From: Pseudomonas sp. Teo4
Lineage (GTDB): Bacteria > Pseudomonadota > Gammaproteobacteria > Pseudomonadales > Pseudomonadaceae
Assembly (NCBI RefSeq): GCF_034387475.1
Contig: NZ_JAXCIL010000001.1
Location: forward strand, 1,550,001 to 1,614,000
DNA: 64,000 nt
Reading direction: 5' to 3'
A model generated the notes under the pieces. That model saw nothing but the letters and a program-made list of their open reading frames with translations, was not told the DNA's origin and did no database searches. Numbering within the stretch: position 1 is the first letter of the stretch; every line of letters begins with the position of its first letter. Below, piece after piece: positions 44,304-52,049 of the stretch. A program made the translations under genes and the position numbers.

Positions 44304-46015
44304 ACCCACCACGGTTCCCCGAGGGGCAGGGGTTGGGCAACGGTCAGCCGGACCTGTGGTGCACCTACGCGGCCATCCGCAGCCTCGCTTGGGTCGAACG
44401 GCTGGAGGCCGTAAACAAGCCTGCTCTGCAGGGCTACATCCAGTCGCGGCGCAACCGCGACGGCGGTTTTGCCTGGAGCAAAGGCATGCCGTCCGACGCC
44501 TGGGCCACCTTTTACTGCACCGAAACGCTCAAGGACCTGGGCGTTGCCATCGACCGTGGTGACGAGATCGCGCGCTGGATTCACAGCCTGTTCGACGGCG
44601 ACGCCTACGCCATGTGCCCAGGGCAGACCGCGGACGTGTGGGCCACGCATTACGCCTTGCGTACCTTGATCGAAGTCTGTGAAGGCCAGGTGGCCGAGGT
44701 GCAGGCGTTATACGCCTGGCTCGATGGCTTGCAGTGCGCCAACGGTGGGTTGAGCTGGTCAGCCGACTTTGCCCAACGCAACCTGGCCGACACCCGGGCC
44801 TGCTTCTACGGTGTGATGGCGGCACGGGCCTTGGCGCGCCAAGGGTTGCCGGCACCTGGGTGGAACCTACCGAAGTTGATCGGATGGTTGCAGGCCCAGC
44901 AGATGGATTGCGGTGGGTTTCGTTTCAGCGAAACCGCCGAAGTGCCGTGCCTGTGGGCAACATACCGTGCCACGGCCAGCCTGGCGGCGCTACGGGCCCA
45001 ACCCTTGGGGCGCAGCGCGTGTATCGCCTGGATCGACACCTTGCGCGGCCCGACCGGTGCCTTCGTGCGCTGGCTCGGCTACGACGGCGAGGACGTCTGG
45101 GCGGCCTTCTGCGCCGTGGGTACGCTCAAGGCCTTGGATGAACCGGTAGAGCACTTGGCGGATGGCGTGGCGATGTTCATCGCCGGCCTGGCGTTACCCG
45201 AAGGCGGCTACACCTACCGGCGCCAAGACGATGCTGCGGATGTGCTGACCACCGCTGCGGCGGTGCTCGGGGGCACGCTGGCTCCTTCGCAGCAGGCGGC
45301 TGCGCTGCGCTGGATCGAGGGCTGCCAGATGCCCAACGAGCCTGGGGTGATGTACATGCCTGGCCGTGGCGCCGAAGTACGCTGCAGCAACTGGGCCTTG
45401 GCGGCTGGTGCCTTTGTTGATCAGCCTGCGTCGCGCAGGGCCATCGGCCAATGGCTGGCGGCGTTGCAGAACCCCGATGGAGGCTTCGGCTTCTGGGAAG
45501 GTCGGGGTTCGGACATGGTCTCCACGGCATCGGCGGTGGCGCTGTTGCGGCAACTGAACGACCACGCGGGCGTTGACTTGGCGCAACTGGAGGCCTTCGT
45601 TGCCAGCTGCCGACAGCCGCAAGGCCATGCAGCCTACCCACGGGGGCAGGCGACGTTGCGCGCCAGCCTGCAGGCACTCGGTTGCCTGGCATTCATCGGC
45701 CACGATGTCAGGCAAAAAACCGAGCAACTGTTTACCGCGCACAAGGTGCCCCAAGGCGGCTTTGCCAATCAGGGCCAGCGCATTCCCGACCTGCTGAGCA
45801 CCTACCAGGCGTTGGCCCTGGCTTGCGACCTCGACATCGAACCAGACCTGGAGCACCTGCGCTTCTTCCTCGGCAAGGTGCGAAGCGGGCAGGGCTATGC
45901 CTGGTCGCCGCTGTACCTGCCTGGGCAGGACGCACTGTCGACGTGCCTGGGGCAGTTGCTGGATGCCTTCGCCGAAGGCAAGCGCTTGTGCTTGCCCAGC
46001 CTGTATTTGTCGTGA
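44300..46015 (+). CDS. Prenyltransferase/squalene-cyclase repeat (alpha-toroid) protein
   Basis: The protein has 571 residues. About twelve repeats of the form (D)xW-x-T-x2-A-x2-L are visible (DLWCTYAAIRSL, DAWATFYCTETL, DVWATHYALRTL, CLWATYRATASL, EDVWAAFCAVGTL, DLLSTYQALALA). They alternate with QW-like turns (DGGFAWS, NGGLSWS, CGGFRFS, EGGYTYR, DGGFGFW). This is the pattern of class II terpene cyclases and prenyltransferase beta subunits, and the length fits a two-barrel protein. A canonical DxDD acid motif is absent; the nearest candidates are DGED and DDAAD. No membrane segment is seen. It overlaps the preceding gene by four bases, with GGAGG upstream. Confidence 0.75.
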   Translation: MNPPRFPEGQGLGNGQPDLWCTYAAIRSLAWVERLEAVNKPALQGYIQSRRNRDGGFAWSKGMPSDAWATFYCTETLKDLGVAIDRGDEIARWIHSLFDGDAYAMCPGQTADVWATHYALRTLIEVCEGQVAEVQALYAWLDGLQCANGGLSWSADFAQRNLADTRACFYGVMAARALARQGLPAPGWNLPKLIGWLQAQQMDCGGFRFSETAEVPCLWATYRATASLAALRAQPLGRSACIAWIDTLRGPTGAFVRWLGYDGEDVWAAFCAVGTLKALDEPVEHLADGVAMFIAGLALPEGGYTYRRQDDAADVLTTAAAVLGGTLAPSQQAAALRWIEGCQMPNEPGVMYMPGRGAEVRCSNWALAAGAFVDQPASRRAIGQWLAALQNPDGGFGFWEGRGSDMVSTASAVALLRQLNDHAGVDLAQLEAFVASCRQPQGHAAYPRGQATLRASLQALGCLAFIGHDVRQKTEQLFTAHKVPQGGFANQGQRIPDLLSTYQALALACDLDIEPDLEHLRFFLGKVRSGQGYAWSPLYLPGQDALSTCLGQLLDAFAEGKRLCLPSLYLS

Positions 46016-46024
46016 GGTGCAGCG

Positions 46025-46432
46025 ATGCCGACGATCACCGTATCGAGCGCTGCACTGGCGCCTCTGCAACGCAAGCGCGTGGCCCTGGCGTTCACCCGTC
46101 AGCTCAAGCACCTGGGCGCCGACCCAGGCCACTGCCTGGTGCTGTTCGAATCACTGGCGCCAGGTCATGTGTTCCGCGCGGGCATGCCTTTGCCCGTCGC
46201 CGCCCAGGACGGTGCGCCTGCGCAGTTTCACCTGCGTATCACGCTGTCGGTCGACCGCGACCAGCAGCAACAACGGCTATTGGCGCAGGGCCTGCACAGT
46301 TGTCTGCACGACCTCTACCCGAACGCCTTCATCTATATGCACTTCAACCTGATCGAGCCCGCGCAGGTGTTCTACAGCGCCGGCCCGGAACTGATCAACG
46401 CCGACAACCGAAAAGGAAGCACAGCCCCGTGA
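46025..46432 (+). CDS. Tautomerase-superfamily-like protein
   Basis: The protein has 135 residues and begins MPTITV, so removal of Met would expose the N-terminal proline used as catalytic base by the 4-oxalocrotonate tautomerase/MIF superfamily. The length resembles the fused or cis-CaaD/MSAD-type members (about 130-150 residues) rather than the 62-residue 4-OT. The Arg residues needed to position a carboxylate may be R17, R52 or R74, but I cannot assign them. It lies nine bases after the toroid gene and overlaps the ACP start (GTGA). Confidence 0.55.
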   Translation: MPTITVSSAALAPLQRKRVALAFTRQLKHLGADPGHCLVLFESLAPGHVFRAGMPLPVAAQDGAPAQFHLRITLSVDRDQQQQRLLAQGLHSCLHDLYPNAFIYMHFNLIEPAQVFYSAGPELINADNRKGSTAP

Positions 46433-46713
46433 CCCAACTCACCCTTGAACAGCGCATTCGCCAGGCCCTGGCGCAACTGCTTGGCCCTGAAGTCCAGGGC
46501 ATCGACAAGCACGACAGCTTCCGTGACTTTCTCGGTGAACGCTTCGACAGCCTGATGGCAGTCGAGGTCATTACCGCCATCGAGGGCACCTTCAATTTCG
46601 AAGTGGATTACCTCAGTGACGATGTGCGCTTCTGGTTCGAAACCCTGGACAAGATGGAGCAATTCGTCGGCCAGAAACTCGAAGATCAACTGACGCTGCA
46701 GGCCGCCCAGTGA
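46429..46713 (+). CDS. Acyl carrier protein
   Basis: The stand-alone carrier protein has 94 residues. The 4'-phosphopantetheine attachment site is S41 in ERFDSLMAVEVITAIE, the standard DSL motif at the start of helix II, followed by an acidic helix III region (DYLSDDVRFWFETLDKMEQF). It starts with GTG, overlapping the previous stop; AAGGA lies upstream. It is not near the fab genes and is sandwiched between two adenylating enzymes, so it probably carries a special acyl or aminoacyl group for the cluster. Confidence 0.88.
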   Translation: MTQLTLEQRIRQALAQLLGPEVQGIDKHDSFRDFLGERFDSLMAVEVITAIEGTFNFEVDYLSDDVRFWFETLDKMEQFVGQKLEDQLTLQAAQ

Positions 46714-47705
46714 ACGCCGACCACCTGTTCACCACCTCCGGCTCCACCGCCGCACCACGGCAGTGGCTGCGCAGCCAGGCACAAATGGCCAGCGAAGCGG
46801 CGCTGATCTACGGCAAGTGGTCGCCTGAGGTTGCCGAAATCATCTCGTTCGCCCCCACCAGCCATAGCTACGGCATGATCCTCGGCCAGGTTGGCGCCCA
46901 GGTGATGAACGCACGCCTGCAAGTGTGCTCCCTGGAACGCCAGCAGCTACCGACGCTGGAGGGCGAAGGGGCATGCGTGATCCTGGCCATCGCCAGCACC
47001 TGGCGGATACTGCCAACGCTGCTCAAGCCACTGGCCAACCGCCGCGATGTGCTGGTGGTGCACAGCGCCTCTGTGTTGCCGCCGGACGCGCTGGCCATCG
47101 TGCAACGCTTTGCAGGCCCGAAGGTGCGCTTCGTCGAGTTGTTGGGCTCCACTGAAACCGGCGCTATGGCCTACCGCGAGCTGGATGGCGGCAGTTCGCC
47201 GGAGCAACCCTGGACGCTGCTTGACGATGTCACGCTGCTCAGTCCGGTGGGTGAGGTTGGCCCATTGGAGGTCGGCAGCTTGCGCATCGCCCGGGCACAA
47301 GGCGCCGAAACACCGGCCCCCCGGCACCGCTGCGATGACCTGGTACAGCCGCTGGATGCCCGGCGGCTACTGTGGCTTGGCCGGGTCAGCAGTCTGATCA
47401 AGGTCAACGGCCTGCGCTTGGACTTGGCCCGCCTGGCCAGCGACCTCAGCCAGCGCCTGAGCTGCCCGAGCATTGCCTGCGTGCCGGTGCGCGATGCGCT
47501 GCGCGCTGAAACCTTCGAGGTCGTGTTCAGCTCCCTGACGCTGAGCGAGCAGGCTGTGCAGAACGTCTTCGATGACCTGCCTCCAGGCCACCCACGACCG
47601 GCCGCCGTGCGCCGTGTCGCTGATCTTCCTCTATCCACCACCGGCAAGCCCCAGGTATGGGCTGCCTTATCTTCTGTCAAGGAATGCAACCATGACCCAC
47701 GCTAA
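46710..47705 (+). CDS. Short AMP-binding enzyme starting at its P-loop
   Basis: The protein has 331 residues. It opens almost directly with the adenylate P-loop TTSGSTAAPR (8-17). It then has GSTETG (146-151), a reduced A7 (CDDL, 208-211), the hinge GRVSSLIKVNGLRLDLA (224-240) and the A10 lysine K313 (STTGKPQ). The usual ~150-residue N-terminal part is absent, yet all nucleotide-chemistry motifs remain, so it is a compact family rather than a broken gene. Short ligases of this kind occur beside stand-alone ACPs in arylpolyene-type clusters. The GTG start overlaps the ACP stop (GTGA). It may load the ACP. Confidence 0.75.
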   Translation: MNADHLFTTSGSTAAPRQWLRSQAQMASEAALIYGKWSPEVAEIISFAPTSHSYGMILGQVGAQVMNARLQVCSLERQQLPTLEGEGACVILAIASTWRILPTLLKPLANRRDVLVVHSASVLPPDALAIVQRFAGPKVRFVELLGSTETGAMAYRELDGGSSPEQPWTLLDDVTLLSPVGEVGPLEVGSLRIARAQGAETPAPRHRCDDLVQPLDARRLLWLGRVSSLIKVNGLRLDLARLASDLSQRLSCPSIACVPVRDALRAETFEVVFSSLTLSEQAVQNVFDDLPPGHPRPAAVRRVADLPLSTTGKPQVWAALSSVKECNHDPR

Positions 47706-49068
47706 CACCCAGGACACCATCGCCCATTACTTCAGCCACTGCGCCGCCGAGGGCCGCGAGCGGCCTGAGTATCTGGCGCTGAGCCTACGCAAACGCCTCG
47801 AACTGCTGGAGCGAAACCCCGCGCTGGCCGCCGATTGGGCCGCGCAATACGAAGGCTGGAGTGAACACGCCGACAGCCATTATCGCTGCCTGACCAGTAC
47901 ACGGTCGTTCACCGCCCCGTGGTTGCGCCTGGGCGTGAAAGACACCGTGGACGTCGCCGGCTTCCCGACCCGCCTTGGCCTGCGCAGCTACCGGCACTAC
48001 CCCAAGCGTACCGCCGACGCGTTGACATCTCTCGACCCTCGCATCGCACTGACCGCCAAAGTCGCCACCACCGAACTCAACATTGGCTTTGGCGCTGGCT
48101 GTCGCAACCCGTATTTCCCCACCATCGACCCGTCGGGTTCGAGCACCGGCTCTGCGGTATCGGTCGCTGCCGGGCTGTGCGACATCTCGCTGGGGACCGA
48201 TGTGCTGGGTTCGGTGCGTTGGCCGGCGTCCCATTGCGGCATGGTCGGCCTGCGCATGACGCAGAAGGCTGCAAGCCTGGGCGGGGTGTTCCCGCTGTCG
48301 CCGCGCATGGACGCGCTGGGTTGGGTCACCCGCAGCGCCGATGACCTGGACCTGCTGTTCCCGCTGCTCGGCCTTGAGCCTCTGTTGGGCGAGCAGCAAC
48401 CTGTCAAAGCCAGCTACCGCATCGGCGTACTCGAACACGCGCTCGACCCATCGCTCACCAGCGCAGCAATGCTAGACATGCTGGCCCAGGCACGCAGTGC
48501 ACTGGCTGACCTGGGCATGCCCCCCAGTGAGGTGTCCATGCCCGAGCTGTGGGCGTGCCGGGGCGATGCCTGGCAGCTGTGTGCCCGCGACGCCTGGTTG
48601 GCCTCGGCGGCGTGGGCGCGGCGATTCGATTGCGAGTTGCACTGGTCGACCAACAGCGCCCTGGCGGTGGGTGCCGGGGTCAGTGACGCCGACTACCAAC
48701 GGATCCACCAGCGCATGGACCAGGTGCGCGCCGGTATCGATGCCTGGTTCGACAGCGCCAAGGTGGATTTCGTGGTGTTCCCCATGGACCCGAATCGCCC
48801 CTTCGACCGCCGCAATCCCCAGCCCGGCGACTCGACCATCCCGTCGCCGGCCGATGCCGATTACGGGCAGAAAATCGGTTTCACCCCGCTGGCCAGCTTC
48901 AGCGGCTTGCCGGCGATCACCGTGCCGATCAGCCTCAGCGCCGACGGCAAGGCGCCGTTGGCGGTGCAGATAATGGGCCGCCGCGACAGCGAACGTCAGC
49001 TGGTGGACATCGCCAAGCGCCTGCAGGCGCTGGTCGGTCCACTGCCTACCCGCCGTCTGCCGGTATAA
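47692..49068 (+). CDS. Amidase-signature-family enzyme
   Basis: The protein has 458 residues. The Ser-cisSer-Lys triad of the family is present: K83 (GVKDTVD), S150/S151 (PSGSSTGS) and the nucleophile S174 in GTDVLGSVRWP, a variant of the usual G-[SGAT]-D-x-G-G-S-[IV]-R. In this cluster it could hydrolyse an amide intermediate, release the product or transfer an acyl group to an amine. It overlaps the previous gene by 14 bases, with AAGGAA before its ATG, so translation is probably coupled. Confidence 0.85.
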   Translation: MTHANTQDTIAHYFSHCAAEGRERPEYLALSLRKRLELLERNPALAADWAAQYEGWSEHADSHYRCLTSTRSFTAPWLRLGVKDTVDVAGFPTRLGLRSYRHYPKRTADALTSLDPRIALTAKVATTELNIGFGAGCRNPYFPTIDPSGSSTGSAVSVAAGLCDISLGTDVLGSVRWPASHCGMVGLRMTQKAASLGGVFPLSPRMDALGWVTRSADDLDLLFPLLGLEPLLGEQQPVKASYRIGVLEHALDPSLTSAAMLDMLAQARSALADLGMPPSEVSMPELWACRGDAWQLCARDAWLASAAWARRFDCELHWSTNSALAVGAGVSDADYQRIHQRMDQVRAGIDAWFDSAKVDFVVFPMDPNRPFDRRNPQPGDSTIPSPADADYGQKIGFTPLASFSGLPAITVPISLSADGKAPLAVQIMGRRDSERQLVDIAKRLQALVGPLPTRRLPV

Positions 49069-49078
49069 GGAGCACGCC

Positions 49079-50914
49079 ATGTGTGGAATCACAGGCTGGG
49101 TGGACTACACCCGCGACCTGACGCAACAGGGCAACGTGCTCCGCGCCATGACCGAAACCCTGGCCCTGCGCGGCCCGGATGCCAGTGGCCAGTGGCAGCA
49201 TCGCCATGCACTGCTGGGCCACCGACGGTTGGCGATCATCGACCTGGGCGGCGGCGTGCAACCGATGACCTATCGCTTTGCCAACGGCCAGGAAGTAGCG
49301 CTGGTGTACACCGGTGAGGTCTACAACCATGACGCGCTGCGTGAACGCCTGCGCAAGGCGGGCCACGTGTTCGTCACTCGCAGCGATACTGAAGTGGTGC
49401 TTCACGCTTACCTTGAGTGGGGAGAACGATGCTGCGAGTACTTCAGCGGGATGTTCGCCTTCGCCCTGTTCGATGGGCGCGACGGCCACTGTCTGCTGGT
49501 GCGTGACCGCCTTGGGGTCAAGCCGTTGTATTACGCGCACCATAAGCAGGGCCTGTTGTTCGGCTCGGAGAGCAAGGCGATTCTCGCTCACCCGGCGTTC
49601 GACCGCGCGCTGGATGTGGTCGGCCTGGTGGACGCGCTGAGCCTGGCCCGTGGCACCACGCGCACGACCCTGCGCGGTATCGTCGAATTGCCGCCCGGGC
49701 ACCGGTTGTCGTGGCGGCCTAACGGGAAACCGAAGGTCAGCCGTTATTGGCAGTTGCAGCGACGCGAGCATCAGGACGACCTGCGAACCACGGTCGAGCG
49801 TACCCGCGAACTGCTGGGCAACGCCCTGGGCGAGCAATTGCACGCGGACGTGCCAGTGTGCTCGCTGCTGTCTGGTGGGCTGGACTCCACTGTTCTCACC
49901 GCCATGGCCCAGCAGCGTGTTCGGGCAGAGCAGGGTGGCACGGTCAATTCGTTCTCGGTAGATTTCGTGGGCCAGGCCGAGCAGTTCCAGGCCGATGCGT
50001 TCCGCCCCGAGCGCGATCAGCCCTACGCCCTTGCCGCCGCTGAGCACATCGGCAGCCATCATCAGACCATCCTGATCGACAATCGGGAGCTGGTGGCCGA
50101 GCAAGCGCGCCTGGCGGTGTACCGCGCCAATGACTCAGCCGCCACCTTCGGCGATGTCGACACGTCGCTGTACCTGTTGTTCAAGGCGATTCGCGAGCAC
50201 TCGACGGTGGCCATTTCGGGAGAAGCCGCCGACGAGGTGTTCGGTGGCTACGCCTGGTTCCGCGACCCACAGGCCATCGCCACCCCGCGTTTTCCGTGGC
50301 TGTCCCGCATGCAACTGCTGCAAACGGAGCTGATCAACCCGGAGTTCAACCGCCTGTGCAACTTCGCGCAATTCCAGGACAGCGCCTACCACCAGGCGCT
50401 GGACAGCGTCGAGCATCTGCCCGCAGATACACCGCACGAGCGGCGCATGCGCGAAATCTGCCATATGCACCTGCACCGCTGGCTGCCGATTCTGCTCGAC
50501 CGCAAGGACCGCCTGAGCATGGCGGCAAGTCTGGAGGTGCGCGTGCCGTTCACCGACCATGCATTGGTCGAGTACGTGTACAACGTGCCTTGGTCGATCA
50601 AGGGCCACGGTGGTGAGGAGAAGTGGCTGCTCAAGCAGGCCTGCGCCGACCTGCTGCCACCCGCCGTGCTGGCCAGGCGCAAAAGCCCGTACCCAACTTC
50701 GGCGAACCTGGCCTACGAGCGCTTTCTGCGCGAGCGTTCACGGCAGTTGCTGAGCGATGCGGGCAGCCCGGTGTTCCAGGTCATCGACCACGGTCGTCTG
50801 GCGGCAGAGCTGCTCCAGCCGCCGGGCTACTTCAACTCGCAGCTGCGCCGCAACAACCTGGAGACGGCGCTGACACTGGATGCCTGGCTGCGTGAATACA
50901 GGTTAACGGTGTAG
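49079..50914 (+). CDS. Asparagine-synthetase-like glutamine amidotransferase
   Basis: The protein has 611 residues. The N-terminal class II glutaminase has its nucleophile C2 after Met removal (MCGITGW), with RLAIIDL and TGEVYN; the usual oxyanion Asn of NGEIYN is Thr here. The synthetase part has the PP-loop SGGLDS (265-270) and SGEAADEVFGGY. AsnB makes asparagine, but relatives in natural-product clusters amidate other carboxylates or close lactams. Its place at the end of the seven-gene cluster, with AAGGAG before the ATG, favours a pathway role. Its stop overlaps the convergent LysR gene by 12 bases. Confidence 0.88.
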   Translation: MCGITGWVDYTRDLTQQGNVLRAMTETLALRGPDASGQWQHRHALLGHRRLAIIDLGGGVQPMTYRFANGQEVALVYTGEVYNHDALRERLRKAGHVFVTRSDTEVVLHAYLEWGERCCEYFSGMFAFALFDGRDGHCLLVRDRLGVKPLYYAHHKQGLLFGSESKAILAHPAFDRALDVVGLVDALSLARGTTRTTLRGIVELPPGHRLSWRPNGKPKVSRYWQLQRREHQDDLRTTVERTRELLGNALGEQLHADVPVCSLLSGGLDSTVLTAMAQQRVRAEQGGTVNSFSVDFVGQAEQFQADAFRPERDQPYALAAAEHIGSHHQTILIDNRELVAEQARLAVYRANDSAATFGDVDTSLYLLFKAIREHSTVAISGEAADEVFGGYAWFRDPQAIATPRFPWLSRMQLLQTELINPEFNRLCNFAQFQDSAYHQALDSVEHLPADTPHERRMREICHMHLHRWLPILLDRKDRLSMAASLEVRVPFTDHALVEYVYNVPWSIKGHGGEEKWLLKQACADLLPPAVLARRKSPYPTSANLAYERFLRERSRQLLSDAGSPVFQVIDHGRLAAELLQPPGYFNSQLRRNNLETALTLDAWLREYRLTV

Positions 50915-51874
50915 TTCGCGTTGGGCGGGGCCATCCAGGATGATCGGGTTCTGGATGGTGTCGCTGAAGCGCTGCGGTGCGCCGACGTCGAGCATGGAAA
51001 TGAAGCTGCCCAGGGCGGGGGAGGCGTTCTGGGTGTTCCAGTTCATGTACAGACCCATGGTGGGAATGGGCTGGTCCTTGATCGGGCGGATCGGGCGAAA
51101 ATGCACGCGGTCGCGCAAGGTCGAATAAGCAATGGACTCTGGTACCAGTGCCACGCCGAAACCACAGGCGACCAGGCCGATCAACGTATGGATCTGCGAG
51201 GCTTCCTGGACGATCTTGGGGTAGAAACCGGCCGATTCGCATAGCGCGATCAACTGGCTGTGGTAACCACTGCCCAGCGCCTGCGGGGTGAAAACGAAGT
51301 CTTCCTCGGCGAAATCGCGCAGGTCGACCATAGGCTGCGCCACCTTGGCGTGGTGGGCGGGCAGGGCCATCACGATCTGCTCGTTCAGCAGCAGCCGCGA
51401 CTCGATGGTGTCAGGCGGCATCGGCAGTTTACGCATGAAGCCGACGTCCGCTTCACCGGCCATCAGCGCCTTGGCCTGGGCGGCCGACGGCATTTCGCGA
51501 ATGGTCAGGCGCACGTTCGGGTAGATTTCGCGGAACCGACGCAGGGTGTTGAGCAATGACTCGTAGTAGGCAATCGAGATGGCGGTGATGGTCAGCTTGC
51601 CGCAGATGCCTTCGGAGACGTTGCGGGCGTACTCGATGCCTTGCTCCAGCTCCTTGAGCGTTCGGTAGGCGGTTTCCAGGAAAGCCATGCCGGCGGCGGT
51701 GAGCTTGACCCCGCGCTTGTTGCGCAGGAACAGGCTGAAGCCTAGCTTTTCCTCGAGTCTGCTGATCGCCTGGCTCAGGGGTGGCTGCGCCATGTGCAGG
51801 CGGATGGCTGCTTTATGAAAGTGCAGCTCCTCGGCCACGGCAATGAACTGCCTGAGCAAACGTGTCTCGATCAT
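50903..51874 (-). CDS. LysR-family regulator (BenM/CatM-like HTH)
   Basis: The protein has 323 residues. The HTH reads RLLRQFIAVAEELHFHKAAI, then PPLSQAISRLEEKLGFSLF, close to the CatM/BenM/CbnR subgroup. A full effector domain follows. AAGGA lies seven bases before the ATG at 51874. It is divergent from the SDR-SMP30 gene across 175 bases holding a LysR-box-like palindrome, so that gene is the likely target. Control of the convergent cluster is also possible. Confidence 0.88.
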   Translation of the reverse strand: MIETRLLRQFIAVAEELHFHKAAIRLHMAQPPLSQAISRLEEKLGFSLFLRNKRGVKLTAAGMAFLETAYRTLKELEQGIEYARNVSEGICGKLTITAISIAYYESLLNTLRRFREIYPNVRLTIREMPSAAQAKALMAGEADVGFMRKLPMPPDTIESRLLLNEQIVMALPAHHAKVAQPMVDLRDFAEEDFVFTPQALGSGYHSQLIALCESAGFYPKIVQEASQIHTLIGLVACGFGVALVPESIAYSTLRDRVHFRPIRPIKDQPIPTMGLYMNWNTQNASPALGSFISMLDVGAPQRFSDTIQNPIILDGPAQRELHR

Positions 51875-51954
51875 TCTCCGTTCCTTCAGCGAGTCGAACT
51901 GGCGCCAGGGGGCAGCACCCACCGTCCCTGCGAGGCCGCCATGATAGCCCGGCG

Positions 51955-51973
51955 TGATATCTCACAGATATCA
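51955..51973. promoter_or_regulatory. Candidate LysR operator
   Basis: TGATATC-TCACA-GATATCA is a perfect 7-bp inverted repeat that also contains a T-N11-A LysR box. It lies about 75-95 bases from both divergent starts. Confidence 0.6.
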
Positions 51974-52049
51974 AAGTCGCATGCCTTTAATATTAAGTCA
52001 TTGATTTTTTTATTGTTATCGTAAAAAGGAGCATCGAAAGGGCGCGATA

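Noticed and set aside
44300..46015. Assignment of the toroid protein as squalene-hopene cyclase
   Set aside because: No DxDD motif and no squalene or isoprenoid genes nearby.
46025..46432. Tautomerase-like protein as part of the benzoate/catechol meta pathway
   Set aside because: No extradiol dioxygenase or oxalocrotonate genes are present; the aromatic route here is the ortho pathway, and the gene is embedded in the ACP cluster.
6984..50914. A lasso-peptide system formed by the transglutaminase-like protein and the AsnB-like protein
   Set aside because: The two genes are 42 kb apart in different contexts, and no precursor peptide or ABC exporter accompanies either.
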